Of a DNA stretch of 64,000 nt, positions 33,764 through 47,209 are shown in pieces. The position numbers and the translations under genes are program-made. Within the stretch, counting starts at the first letter, position 1; every line of letters begins with the position of its first letter. The notes under the pieces were generated by a model that did no database searches, was not told the DNA's origin, and saw only the letters and a list, made by a program, of their open reading frames with translations. Location: NCBI GenBank assembly GCA_004335835.1, contig RWJK01001672.1:133866-197865 (forward strand), written 5' to 3'. Origin of the DNA: Scenedesmus sp. ARA3. Lineage: Eukaryota > Chlorophyta > Chlorophyceae > Sphaeropleales > Scenedesmaceae.

Positions 33764-36463
33764 CTTGTGGTGAGCCCCTTGGCAGCAAATACACACACAG
33801 GTGAATGTGCAGCTTCAGCTGCAAAAGGACCGAACTAGGTGCTGCGCTGGGCCTTAGCAGCACAGGCACTATGGTGGCTCGGGTTCAGGGCTCGAGCCGA
33901 ATTGCTTTTCATTACTGGCCCAAGCACACGGCTTATGTCTCTTGTTGAAAACGCTGCAATGTTGAACTTTGAGTTCTTGCAGTGTAGCAGTCTGCTTAGT
34001 GTGCTTACTTGCTGATGCTGTTCTGCTCAGCTGCCCTGTCGCAGTACACTCGGTGTGAATGAGCCCCGCTGTGCTTGTCTGTCCTCAGTAACACCTTTGT
34101 ATGCGCTGAGGCATAGCCGTCGCTGATGCTTGTGTGCTGGGTGCACTACCGCCACTTGCAGTGCTGTGTCAGATGATACCAGGGTGAGTACTGGCAGGTG
34201 CGCAGCTGGCTATCGCAAGTTTGGCTGCTGCAGCAGCAGCTTGGGGCGGTGTGCAGTACAGCATGCTGCAGGCAAGCATATTGCAGCAGCAGGATTACTC
34301 AACAGCGAAGGATTGCATGACCTTGATGTTTACAGCATTCTGCATGCCAATGCCAAATCCTTTCACAGCATCCTGCGAAGGGCGGCATGAACCCACGACC
34401 CTCAGAACCAGACGCAGCCGCTGCAGCTACCAGAGCATGGCACCCCCAAATGTGTGTACCATACTACTTCCATCTGCTTTACATGCTAAAAAAACTCTGA
34501 AAACTCCATGTTTGTTTGTTTTTAACTCCATGTTAACACCCACACGTCTCCACAGCTTGTTTCCACACCGCAAGCACACACAACTGTTCATCACCACGAT
34601 CCTCATAAACCTCTGCTCACTCCAAGCACAGTGATCACACAACCTCACCCCTGCGCAAAGTGCTTTAGCTCTGACAGCATGTCACCCTCACACTCTGGTG
34701 GTGACCAAGTCATCAGAGCATGTGTTTGCCGCCCCATCAAGTCTTGCAGTTCAAACAACGCACAGTACTTGGCACTGTCGACTGGTCAACGCTCTTAGCA
34801 CTAGCAGTGCACCATGCATGCATGCCAGCAACAGCCGCGTGTTGTGTCACCTCGACGTGTGGCAGTCTCCATGTCACGCAGCAACGCTGGCTTTTGGGTG
34901 CTTCTCGCGCAAAACGCATGTGCTTTGCAGATGACAGAGCTGACGTCAAGCTGCTCTCATATAGCCTGCTTATCTACAACAGCACAGTATGCTAGCGCTG
35001 GTGCCGCACCAGACATCAGCCCAACATGACCGCCAGTGTACACGCTCAAACCACGTACTCTGCAGACATGCAGTCAAGTGCCAAGCAGTAAGGGCAAACA
35101 AAGTTGGAGCTGCAGCAGCAGCAGCCTCACGCATGATTAGCCGTTGCAGCAACTGATTGCCGCAAGTGTTGTAGAACAACTGGCCAAGCGCAGGCTGAGT
35201 GTGCCGCACGTCAGCGTCACAACCAATTTGGCACATACAAAACCAGCAGGAGGCGGCCACAGCCACATGCGCCTGTCCTGTGCTGACAAATTGTCAGCAT
35301 GAGCAGTTCACACAACACAACGCTCGCACACGCACTGCGCCGAATAGGCCTGCTGTGCTGCGTCATATCCGCTGCAGCAAGCTGCTGGCGACTGAACGCC
35401 CACGTGGCGCAGCCAGACCTTCATCAAATGCAGAACTCAGCATCTGCTGTGCAGAACCATCATCATAGCGGTGCCCAAGTGACTGAGCAGCATGCACAGC
35501 AGCCTTCTTCAAGGCGGACAGTGGCTAGGAACAGTCAGGCAGGACATGCACGCCGCAGTGCACAGACGAATCAAATGGAACGTCAACACAATGTGCCTTG
35601 GGCAAAACGGTCTTCCATTGCACTCCCAGATAGTCAAGTATACCAGCTTTCCACAAACACCTGTATAACAGCACACAGTTTGCGGACACTCCAGGCCCGA
35701 ACATGGGGTAAAACCCCTGTCATAGACTGCTTCGCGCTCAGCAAGCCTGGCGCTGAGCGCAGTACATTCTGACAACAATCGTGAACGCAGACACTGTTTC
35801 TGCCAAAACAACAGTGCACACACGAAATCGGGAGTCACATGCCTGAAGCATCAGAGAATCGTCACCGTCACAGATAGGCAAGCAACCACCTTCCTGCGCT
35901 GATGCAGCAGGGTTGGGTTCGCAAAAGCAAGCACAAGGACAGTGCTGGCAAACCCACAACGTCAAGCAGGTCCAGAGAGAAGACTGCTCAATATCTTCGT
36001 AAAACCAGTGCTTCAAGTGCTCATTACCATTGCCCATGCCAACAACAGTTGTTCATGTCAGTGTCAGACTATATTGACGCAGAGACGTCTCTATGCCATC
36101 AACCTTCATACCCATTGCGCTTGTGAGCGTCCACATCACCAGCACACACGCTCGTATGCACACACTCAGACGCCGCAGGTCCTAGCATGCTCCAGCAGCC
36201 TGCTTGGGAGCTGCTGGCACCACCTGTCACTGTAGAAAGGCTCCACTCTTGGCAGCCATGCTGGTTTCATGGCATGCACACACAGCGCCATTGCAAGCCA
36301 TGCCCGTGGCATGCTGGCAATTGGCAGGCTGCTGCAGTGAGCAAGCCTCGTCACCAGAACAAAAACAACACTGCAAAGAACACTGCAAGCCCAGTAGTTC
36401 AGCACAAACCAAGGTGTTGTGAAGGTACACAAGGACGCTTTGCGTTCTGCTGCTCCCACCTTA
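33764..36463. other. Region without a supported gene
   Basis: It holds the eS4 promoter and 5' UTR and about 2.5 kb in which I see only short frames without family resemblance. GC is lower than in the neighbouring coding regions. I cannot exclude poorly conserved exons. Confidence 0.45.
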
Positions 36464-36861
36464 CTACTGCCGCCGCCTGAAGCTTGTGCCCAGCAGCATC
36501 CCCAGGCATGCCTCATCTCCAGCATACGTAGGCGTGCATGTCGCAGAGTCGCTGCTGTCAAAGTCAGTCTGGAAGCCTGGCTGCAGCTCCTCCTCGCTGC
36601 TGCTGCTGCTGCCGCTCAGAGGGGCATCTGCGCTGCTGCTGGCGCTGCTGGTCATGGGCTGCAGGGGAGGCAGCGCAGGCAAGCCGCCGGAGTTGCTGCT
36701 CCTGCTGCTGGCCTTGTCGCTGTGGGCGTTGCTGCCGTAGCTCTGCAGCAGCTCGTCTGCTGCCCTGGCGGGTGCAAGCGTGCCCTGGTGAGCCTTGAGC
36801 AGCAACTCCTGCTGCAGCTGGCGCCGTGCGTTGGCAAACTGCTGCTGCATGGGTGACTTGC
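36464..36861 (-). CDS. Probable terminal exon of an unidentified Ser/Gln-rich protein
   Basis: Downstream of a good acceptor (GCTGCAG at about 36862) a frame of about 132 codons runs to a TAG. It begins SKSPMQQQFANARRQLQQEL, is helical and Gln-rich at first, then becomes a Ser/Asp/Glu-rich tail. This composition is like the genuine coding sequence of the neighbouring genes. Possible upstream pieces on the same strand occur near 37210-37265 (VLYEAVGQATG) and 37455-37510 (KVAAVARMCKIPDTE followed by GTGAGT), but I could not join them in frame. The function is unknown. Confidence 0.35.
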
Positions 36862-38806
36862 TCTGCAGCAGTGCTGCGGTGTGATGGTGGTTCTGCCCCA
36901 CATGGTACCAACTGCAGCGGCATTGGCAGCAGCAGCAACAGAACCAGTGCAAGGTATGCAGACGACTCGTCCGAGCAGCTATCATACACTGGCTAATGAT
37001 GAACTTTCACTTGCTTGCCGTTGCATCATTCAAGCTAGATACGTTGCTCGTGCTGCACCTGCATCTGACGCACGAAGAATTGAAAGAGCTGCTGCTGCCA
37101 CCAGTCTTCAAATACGCTTTGTTGCAACTTACTGCCTGTGTTGCTTCTGCTTCATGTAGGTTGGCCCGTATGCTGTGCAAACCTCTATGTCTGGCACGCA
37201 GGAACTTCTGCGCCTGTAGGTACCAGTGGCCTGGCCGACAGCCTCATACAGCACCTGCAGGAACCAGGAAACAATTTGATGCTGCATGCAAAATACCAGG
37301 AAATCCGCGGGGATTTGTACCTATGCGCATGTTCAAGTGCTCTGGATGCCGTGCTGTGGCACTGCCAGCTGGTGCCCCAGGCCCTGCTGTTGCTGCTTCA
37401 CAAGCATTTCACCTGATGTCAAACTGTGCATGCTGCTGCCACTCACCTCTGTGTCAGGTATCTTGCACATTCTGGCCACAGCTGCCACTTTCTGCAATTG
37501 CACAGGAAGCCGTCTGTCAAAGATGCAAGACGGTGCGCCAGTGCAGGTGCAGCCAGCATTGCAGATGCTACTGCTTGTCATGCTGCTGTCCACGCAAACT
37601 GCCACACATCATGCACTTCCGGGAGTTTCTGAAATCAATGGCACTTGACATTGCTCAAGCAGAAACTACACACGACAGCGACAGTGCCATCAGAAGGGCG
37701 AGCGGGGAAGCGCGCGCAATCAGCTCTAGCTCTATCTTGCAGCTGCACTCACTGTAGCAAAGCTTCCAATGTCCCCTGTGTCGTGCTCTCCATCATCAGC
37801 GCATCCGTTCGTGTTCAGTGCGCTTGCAGCTTTTCTGATGTGTGAAGTCACCTCCTGCCTCATTGCTCTATGGCTGCACTGACACAGCAACGAAGCTATT
37901 ACAGTTGTAAACGCTCAATAGCTTTAGTTGAAATGGTAATCTGCTAGCCTAATGCTGCTTTGGCCGACTGTGCTCCGTATCTGCTATGACGCAAGTGGTC
38001 CCGAGTCAGTAGACGACAAAAGCTGAACGTGAAAACGATTGTGCAAACTTGACAAGAGCTCTTCAGCACCAATTGAAGCAGAGGATGCCGTGCGGTCTTG
38101 TTTCTGGCATGTAACTGTTCTTTTAGTCACGGTCCAACACTGATGACCGTTTAAGCAATCAGCCGTAGCATCGCAAAGGCGATGATGCCTGACTGGTTGA
38201 CCATTGCTGCTTTCGGACATACAGATCGCGATCTCCTCATTCAACACACGATCCCCTGCATTGACTACCACTCCAGAACCAACAGCACCACTCCTGCCAG
38301 GCTGGCTCGCATGCCAAGCACAATCAGCATCATCATCATGTTACCAACGCACCAAATGCTGTCCCTGGTGTGTGAGGCTCCCATATGCGACATTGCCAGC
38401 ATTGCACGAAGACACAAAGAGCGTGCCAAAACACAGAAGGCAACCGGGCTACAGTCCGGCAGGCGATGTTTCCTAGAAAGAGCTGGGAGGTGTGATGCTC
38501 TGGCAAACATACAGAAAGTTGTGCAGATGACACGCCATCCTTGTCCAGTGACTGCCATTGCTGTTTACTACCATCCAAGGCTAACGTGCCACGGGCATTG
38601 CAGCACCAACGGCAGACAAGACCCTGCTCTACGCACATTCACATGCATGCTGCATACACGACGCGGCCACGCCCAGCGCTGCTGCACCAACATGCGCTCA
38701 CCAAGCGCGCCTGCGTCCCAAACCACAAGCTCAACAACCACCGTGCACAGTGGTACACTACGACTTCCACAGCGCCCCTGCTGCGCCGCTGCAAGCACCA
38801 GCCAGC
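36862..38806. other. Region without a resolved gene
   Basis: It may contain upstream exons of the orphan minus-strand gene and the proteasome 3' UTR. No complete model could be built on either strand. Confidence 0.35.
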
Positions 38807-40775
38807 TCATCTCGAGGCAGGCGTAGGCAGCTCGCCGAACGTTGCTGCAAGCTTAGTGCCTGGGATGAAGTCCCGCTTCACGCCTGCCTGCGTGATGGTC
38901 ACTGTGCGCACGCAGCCGCCCGAGGAGGCATCACGCGCAATGGCGTGTGTCAGCGCCTTGACCACAAAGGCGCGCGCCTCCTCCTCAGTGAAGTCGTCCC
39001 GCCAGTACTTGTCGCACCAGCCTGCGACAAAAGGATGTCATACAAAGGATTAACAGCACAAAGATCATGTATATTGGTTCAGGACAAGAAAGTGAGCAAT
39101 ACCACGAGCAGTGGCTAACACGTGCAGCACCACGAAGGCAGTGCTGCTGCTGTTTGCGTGAATAGCATGTGAGCGCAAAGCGCTGGTGTGCGCGTGCTTT
39201 GGTGATATGTGCACTCGCATGTACGCCAACACATTGCAGCACTTGAAGCTGCTGGCCAGCCCCATGCACACCCACTATGCACTTGCAGGCACTCTGACCG
39301 CAACACAGCCTCTCCTGCAAGGTGCAGCAGCAGCGGCAGCTACAGCCCCTTCACTACAAGCATGGCAAGCTCATAGTCATGTGTGCAGCTGCCGCACCTG
39401 TGATGTATGCTGAGCCGCTGCCTCCAATTGTGTATGGCACCTTCAGCAGTGTGCCTCCCAGCGGGATGGCATACACGCTGCCGCCGCCCTGCTTGTCCCA
39501 GCCTGCACATCGACCAGCAAGCGCCATGGACCGCATTACACAGCGAGCAGCATGAGCAGAGCAGCACAGGTTGCTGCTGCCCTTGTGCACAGCTGCTGTT
39601 GTGTGTATCAAGCTGCTGCTGCTGCTTGAGATGTATAAAAGGAAGCGAGCCCCATCAGACGGCGCCTGCTGCTTCCAAGCAAAGCAGCCACGCCAATGGT
39701 TTACACACGGCCCAGTGCGTCACACCAGCAGCTGCGCTGTACTGCGTAACTGCCTATTCTAGGGCGTCTACCGAGTTGCTGACGACACCTCCCCGCTGCT
39801 CAGTACTGTATCTGGCTGCTGCTGCCGCTGCACATGCAGTGTGTTGCAGGGCCATATGCACTTGCACATCACTGCTGCTGTTGCTGCTGCAACCGCCCAA
39901 GCGCATCACCTGCTATGATCAGCCCCGCCTGCAGCATGTTCTTGTTGTTATATGACAGCTGCATCGCCAGGTTGGCTGCTGTGCTCACATCCACCGGCCC
40001 GTTCTTCTCTGCCTGGTGCTCTGCTATCCTGCAAGCACGAGCCAAGCAGCACGCAAACACCTTGTTAGGCCCTTGCAAAATACAGCAATGTGCAGACAGC
40101 AACAGGTTCTGCAGCTGCCGAGCTGCTTGGTTCCTATAAAACATACAATGAGAATGTTCGTCAACCTGCGGCCAGCAGAACGAAAAGATGACATGTGCAG
40201 GTGTGTGCGACGCGGCATGCTTGCTGCACTGGTACATAGTGTTGCTCGCTGGGCAGTGTACTGCGCCTTGCATGCAGGCACGTAGCACTTGCTAGCATAA
40301 ACACGGAGGCCAGCCGCAAACTTGCTGATCTGCTTGCTTTTGCTGCGCTTGCACAGTTGCAGCAACTGCCATGCTGCTCCCCAAGCACAACAGCACGAAG
40401 CTGGCAGTGTATAGCCTGGTTGAACTTGTGGAGCCACAAGAGCCTTGTGGTTTCAACTGCCAAAATTTAAGCTGCTCTTGTGGCTGCTCACAACCCTGCA
40501 GTGAAGTACAACAGCGCTGCATTACACATGCAGACTCACCAGTACTGTACGTAGCTGGCAATGGCTTGTGTGTCGCTGGCTGAGCCTGATCTGCACAGGT
40601 AGACTGTGTCTGCCAGTGGTGTGATCTTGTCCTGCACCCTATTAGCTACATAGCTGCCGCTGCTTGTCCTTGAATCAGCTCCAAGCACGACACCTCCTTT
40701 GAAGCTGACTGCTATGATGGATGTGCCCAAGGATATGTCCTGCATGTAAGACTGCGTGACATCGTAGTCCGCCAT
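38807..40775 (-). CDS. PBA1: 20S proteasome subunit beta-1 (PBA1/PSMB6 type)
   Basis: Four exons join to a complete 224-aa protein: 40540-40775, 39910-40028, 39398-39502 and 38807-39021. A short propeptide ([17 protein letters not shown]) precedes the mature N-terminal Thr of [11 protein letters not shown], the catalytic nucleophile of the caspase-like site. Other active-site elements are [21 protein letters not shown] (Lys33), GGSGSAY and [15 protein letters not shown]-like [19 protein letters not shown] identifies the beta-1 subunit rather than beta-2 or beta-5. It acts in the inner ring of the core particle in nucleus and cytosol. Introns are GT-AG and no exon duplication is evident, which contrasts with its neighbours. 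Confidence 0.96.
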
Positions 40776-43761
40776 GCTGCTACGCTGCTGCTTTTGTGTG
40801 CTGGAGGGCCGAGAGGCTATATGCGACGGAGTTGGACCAGGCACGAAGCAACTGAATGGTGACCAGCAAACTGCTTGCGCTTCTGGTGACAAAAAGCTTG
40901 ATCTGGTTGAACCTAAGTACTGTTGGCGTGTTGTTCATACAAGGCCCTGGTTCCGTTGGGAACTGCATGAGCACATGCCCCACCTCCCTGTGAGAACCCT
41001 CGATGTTCTTCACAGTGGCCACCCAGGCTTCACTGGTTTGTCCAGCCACGTTGTTTGCTGTATCATGTGAGTTGAATGGACAAAACACGCACTTGATGCT
41101 TGTGCCTTTGGCGAGTCGAGCTTGTGCTGTCTGCAGTACTGCTGAGCTGGCCAGAGTGCCACACAGCTGGTGCCCAGAAGCGCAATGCAGGGTAACCAAC
41201 TGCTCCACTTTGATTCAACATATAAATGATTTACATTCAAATGTCTGTCGCACCAATCATACTCTGCAAAAAGCATGGCCTGTCCAGGGTTCTTCTGCAT
41301 GTAACCCACACGTGACATGCTGAAAGGTTTCCTGCGATCCGTGCAATTTCCAGCAAGAGCCAAGCGCCCTGCAACACACCACACGCTACATCAGCTGAGA
41401 CACCAGCTGGCAGCCTGTTCAACCATACAGAACAGTGGCCTTCAGAACCATCCACTGGCGCGACATAGTGACAGTCTGGCCCAGAACATGCCAATCGTTG
41501 GCCATAAGCTGCACACGACTATGACGACACAACCCCCAATTGTCTACATACATGCCACAACCCAGCACCACACCATGTGAACAGCATGGATGTGACATGT
41601 TTGTACTTGTCAATGACCCCTAAACAGAGACGGGCTGCTGAATGTGCGCAGCAGTCAGCACCAACATACTCATTGCTTGCTGTGAGCTACTGCCACCGCT
41701 GCATACAAGCACTCCTGATAATCCGTGTGAGCTGGACATGAGTCGCCACATGCCTCCACCAGTGGCGGCTACAGTAACAATCAACATATGATGTTAACGT
41801 CTCTATCCCGGAACCCCGCGGACAATCACTACTGCTCGGCACATGAACCACCTCATGAACAATGGCAGCTTCTTCAGCTGCTGTGATGCTGCCATTTTGA
41901 GAGCTGCCATGCTTACACTGGGTGAGCTTTCAAACAGCTAGCAGCAGCACGGCTGCTGCTGGATTGTCAGGACGGCTGTCTGCACAAGCCATCATGAACA
42001 GCACAACACTCTCTATGGTACATGTCATGTTGGTACATGGCATATGTTGGGGTGCTCCAGAGCCTGGTTGCACAAGCAGCTGGTATGCAACACATGCTGT
42101 CTTCAGTTCCATTAAAACACCAGCCGACACCGCTGCCAATTGTCCATGTGGCGTTGACTGTATGGTACAAGCTGCGTTGCGGCAGCTGTCACAACATCTT
42201 GCGAGGTCCTTAGGAACTGCGTGATGGCGCATGATGGCGCTATCACACATGCGCAGTACAGTGCACGCACCTCATAATGCTGCGATGTTGCAGGCATCAT
42301 CCCGACTCATAACAAGCAGTTTCTGCAGCTGCGCAGGATGAGCAGTCAACACACATGCATGTGCATGCGGGACCAATGCCATGCCTGTCATGCTTCCAGT
42401 AGTAACTATGCTTTTGACTACAACTTCTGGCATAGTACAAGCAGACCAGCTGACTCGGATGCTCTCACGAGGTTGCAGCTGGCTGCAGCCAGCATCGAGC
42501 ATTGCACGTTGATTGGCCATTTTGCATGCAGCTTTTTGCACCATGCATGATGTGCACAGCATAAAACACATTTTTGCGGGTGTGGCAGCACTGGTGATAA
42601 ACTGCTTCCTTGCCCTGATGTCCCACAGACCACGCAGCATAAAGGGGGATCTCAACTAAACCCTGAAGCCCGATTGAAACACTAGGGCATGTGCCGGCTC
42701 CTGTGCTGCGCTGCTGACAGAGCCCTGCCACATGCATCACATGCACTGCCTGCATATACAAAAGCCACTTTGGCAAGTTCGAGGTGTAACAAACACGATG
42801 TAACATTATGCAGAGCCTGCATGACGACACATTCTATCAGACTGTTCCCCTCCCTTGCCCCCTCACTGCTCCCATAAACACCTGGAACTCCCACAAATAC
42901 GACACATGCCAAGCTCAGCGTGTGACCATCGCACAAACTGCTTCATTACTCCTGCTCGCCCTGCTCCGGTTGGCCCTCAGCATGCCTCTTGCAGGGCAAC
43001 AGGCCCAGCCTGCTGCGCCTGCTGCCATCGCTGCTACCGGCAGCACCTGCAGCCCTACCGGTCTCACCCACCACCACACCGCCCCCACCATTGCCACCAC
43101 CAGCCGGTGCAGCACCTGCTGCACTGCACCTCGCATCCAGTGCAGCAGCAGCAGCCTCTGCAGCAGCTGCCGTGGCTGGCAGGCAGCTGCTGCTGCCGGC
43201 TGCATGCGCAGGCATGCCGGAGCGCACTTCTCCTGCAGCCAGTGTGTCGGTGAGGCCGCCGAGGCCTCCGCCAGTGAGGGTGCTGTTGGCATTGGTGCTG
43301 CCAGGCAGGTTCAGGTGGCGGTAGCCCTCAATGTTGCTGCAGCAGCAGGACACAGAGTGCGGCAGAATGCAGTGGGACAGCAAGGCAGCAGCAGCAGCAG
43401 CAGCAATGGTGTTGGCATCAGCAAGTGCATGCAGTTGGGCTGGTGGTGCTGCTTGTACTGTGCACATAACCTCAGAGGCTGTCACTGCAGTGCTGTTGTC
43501 GAAGCCGTCACAGAGATGTACTGTGTGCGCGTGCCCTGGGCTTGCTGCATGCTGGTCGAGCGGCGGTGTCACCCCTGGTTTCACCACACCAGCAGCTGCG
43601 GCGGCAGCAATGGTGCCAGCTCGACAAGTGCCTATCCATTTCATAGACCAAAGCCTCACCTGATGTGCCTGCTGACGAAGCCCTGTCGCAGCGCTGCCAT
43701 CACTCGCAGCAGCACAATTGCTAGCAGTGACAGGCGCTCAACGAATTGTAATTTCAGCCGC
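40776..43761. other. Region with unassigned minus-strand frames
   Basis: Several open minus-strand stretches occur (about 40780-41380, 41930-42250, 42270-42655 and an Ala/Gly-rich one at 42946-43659). None matches a family that I recognise and I could not link them by splice sites. They may be exons of a fast-evolving gene, or untranslated sequence downstream of pyruvate decarboxylase and upstream of the proteasome gene. Confidence 0.3.
43659..43702 (-). repeat. Duplicate of the pyruvate decarboxylase C-terminus
   Basis: About 44 bp repeat the end of the last exon including the stop and following bases (original 43762-43805, reading ALRQGFVSRHFR then TGA). The copy reads QGFVSRHIR then TGA and lies just downstream of the true end. 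Confidence 0.88.
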
Positions 43762-46700
43762 TCACCTGAAGTGCCTGCTGACGAAGCCCTGCCTTAGCGC
43801 TGCAGCGCCTGGCGCAGCATCCCGCTTGTCCACCACCACCTCAATGAACACAAAGTGGCCACGCAGCTGCTTGGCGGCAGCAATCGCAGCACACGCCTGC
43901 GCCTCGGTGGTGACCTGGCGGCAGCAGCAGCAGCAGGCATGTGCAACCAAACTGGACACCGAGACGTGTTGTAGAGGTTAGGTTGGGCTGAGCATGTGTG
44001 GGTTTGCACACGCAAATAATGTGCCACATGCTGTTCTAGAAGACTAAAGGTGCACGAACAGGGTGTTGCAGCAGCAAACGGCAGAAGGGCCCCAGGTTTA
44101 AACCCATTGTATGCAGCAGTTGCAGGCCTGCCCACCTTGAAGACCTTGTACTTGCCGCTGCTGTTGCACATGCCCTCAGCCACCTTGCTGTAGTCCCAGC
44201 TGGGCAGGTAGTTGTAGCCTGGCACAGCAGCAACAGCATTCGCGAGTGTCAGGCATGCTGCAATGGATCATAGGCATGTTGCTGCAGTTGGCTGGAGATG
44301 TTACTCAACGTGCTGTACGGGATCAAGCAACACTTCAAAAGCCAGGCACAATGCAGGCTTCGCCACGAACGCCACACGAATACAACCTCAAACTGTACCT
44401 GAGTCAGGAATGGGTGACAGGTAGCGCTCAATCAGGTAGCCGTTATTATTGACCAAGATGATGATGGCATTGCTGCCACAGCGCGCATAGTTGCCGATCT
44501 CGCCAGCCGTCATCTGCAGCCCACCATCGCCCTGGCACACCAGCAGTCGCCGCCCCGCGCGCTGCTGTGCGAGAGAGAACCCTAGGCCGGCGGGCGTGGC
44601 CCAGCCGATGTTTCCTGCAAAGATCTGCAACAGGATCACAAGATCACAGCAGGGGAAGGTCCGGGAGAAAGTTGGTCAGCTGTTGCCCAATGTGCTGCAC
44701 ACCTGGCAGCAGCTGTGTTTGCTGCATAGTTATACGAACCTCAGGCACAAACACAAGTACGCATCAACACAGCGTGACAACAATGACATGGCAGCAGCAC
44801 AGCACGCAAACATTCACCCCATCCCACCTGCAGCTCGTAGGGAGTGCCTTCAGGCAGCTTCATTGTATGTGTGCGCAGCATGCTGTCCGATGTATCCACC
44901 ATGACAGCCATGGCCTCATCCCCCGCCAGCAGCTGCTGCTGCACTTGATCATACACATAGCTCAGTGTGAGGGGCACGCCTGGGGGCGCAGTGAAGTTTG
45001 GATCATGAGGGAAGGCAGGGGGGTCTGAGGGCAGGGCCTTGAAGAGCTGCAGGATGCCGCCGCTGCTGCTGCTGCTGCTGCTGCTGCTAGGCTCCAGGCG
45101 CCTGCAGCAACATGAGGCACAGTCCGGCAGTGGAAAACAGTTCAGCTACCTTCCTCTTTGATGCCGCAAGAAGGTGCAAGGCGGTGCAAGGGCCAGCATT
45201 GTTGCCAGCGGATCAGCGCAGCTGCACAAAGCACCTCCGTTCGACCTGTTTCCGCCATCTGCAGCATATATACAGATGATTAGCCCGCCTACCCTGCCAG
45301 GTGCAGCAGCAGCTCCTCAGTGGCCACCCCGTTGAAGGCATCTGTGTGTCCCACCAGCACGTGCTGCTTGTAGGCCACCACGCTGCGCTGCTCCAGCGCC
45401 TCATCTGGGGGCGACCCAAAGTTCATCTCGTTGAAGTGCGTGCCTGCAGGCACAGGCAGTGTGGCAGCAGCAGATGTGCAGCACACAGTAAGTGTGCAGT
45501 CGGCGCCTACATGACGTACAATGCAGTAGTAGTAGTAGTGCAGTGTGGTGAGTTGAGCTTGAGGCGGCAAGCAAATGAGCGAATGGCAGCTGCAGTGGCA
45601 GTGCAACGGCACCTGTGCATGCCCTCGGGCCAGCAGAAAGACCGAGCATGAGGAGGCTGTCCTGCAAGCACTATGTTGTACAGCTGTTTGTTGCAGCGGC
45701 AGTGAAGCCGGCACGCTGCTCTGGGTGCAGGATGCAAAGAGACGTGCTTGGCTCAGCATGTGCACACGTGTGCGGGAGTCGGTTTGATTTGGTGAGCAGC
45801 CGCTCACCCACGAAGAAGATAGCGTCTGCTGCCTCGTAGCAATGGGCGATGCTGGCTGGGCTGGAGAAGCCGGGGAAGTAGCAGCCGATGAAGGAGGGGT
45901 GGTCCTGCATGGCGGGAGAGTGCAAATGATGCTTCACAAGGGGCTTACACGTACAACACAGACACAAGACAGGGGGCTTATCTGCAGATGCTGACATGTG
46001 TTGGCAGCCGGAGAATCAGCAGCCGATGAAGGAGGGGTGGTCATGGGGTGAACAAGAACAACAAAGTCACAGACACAACGTAATGTATGGTTATGTAAGA
46101 GGACAGAAGCATATGTTGCAGCATGGAGCATTGTGGATAGAAGTATTTGAGACATTTGTGTGCCAGACACAGCATGCCTTGGCTTGCCCACACTTAACAG
46201 CGTAAGCCATCTGGAGCAGTGCCACTCTGTGCTACATGCAGCCACTGCTGCTGCTGCTGCTGCTGCTAAGTAACTGGTACTGACTGATTGGTCAAAGAGA
46301 AATAAACAGGCAGGGGCAAACGAACCCACCTCAGGGAACATGCCCTTAGCATCATGCTGCACCAGCAGCCCCCAGCCCACAGCAGACGTAAACTTGAGCA
46401 GCGCATCCTGGCACGTCCTGCAGCATAGCGCAGCCAGATAACCATAACAGCTCAACATGCTGTATACTGCACTGCATGCGGCAGCACATGCTTGCTGCAA
46501 TAGTCTCCAGCAGTTATCCCAAGCTGAGAGTCGCACAGTGGTGCATGCCAGTAATGGTCTTCTGCAGTAACTACAGCTCATGCTTCCACAAAAAGAAGCA
46601 CCGACAGCAACAGCATGCAAGCAGCTTTACAGTCACAGCCAATGCACAGGCCATAATGCATAGGGGTATAAGTTACATATTGCCCGCACCTGACGCGCCT

Positions 46701-47171
46701 GCCAGCCACAATAAGCGGCATCTTCTTGCCAGCAAAGAAGCGCTGCACCGCTGCGCCTGCGGCCTCTAGTGCTGCTGGGTCGCTGACCGTGCGTGGCAGC
46801 GCAAAGGGCGTCATGAGGGGCGGGCGCAGCCCAAAGGAGGAGTGCGGCTCCATGGGAATGTCCCTGCAGCATAACATGTTATGTTACATATGAATACGTC
46901 ATTCGACATGGCACAACACATTTGGCATCAGATTTGATGATGTTCCAAACATCGAGGCAATGCTTTTATGGGCCACAACGCAGCCACAATGACAAGCGCC
47001 GTTCACACGACAGCTGCACACCTGCACACCTCCAGCAGCACCGGCTTGCGCTGCTTGAGCGCCTTGGTGAGTGCCTTGTCTATGAGGTAGCGCGCATCAG
47101 TGAAGCTGCGCAGGATGGTCTGGTAGCAGGTCACGGGGCGGTAGCAGTCCACCTCCTGGCTCATGTCCTGC

Positions 47172-47209
<38 letters not shown>

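Noticed and set aside
34371..34447. tRNA-like stretch on the minus strand (GGTCGTGGGTTCATGCC)
   Set aside because: The T-stem does not pair well and no anticodon stem can be formed.
42946..43659. 237-codon Ala/Gly-rich minus-strand frame
   Set aside because: It has no ATG near its start, no clear acceptor and no family signature. It sits in the expected PDC 3' region. It is mentioned only as a possible alternative C-terminus.
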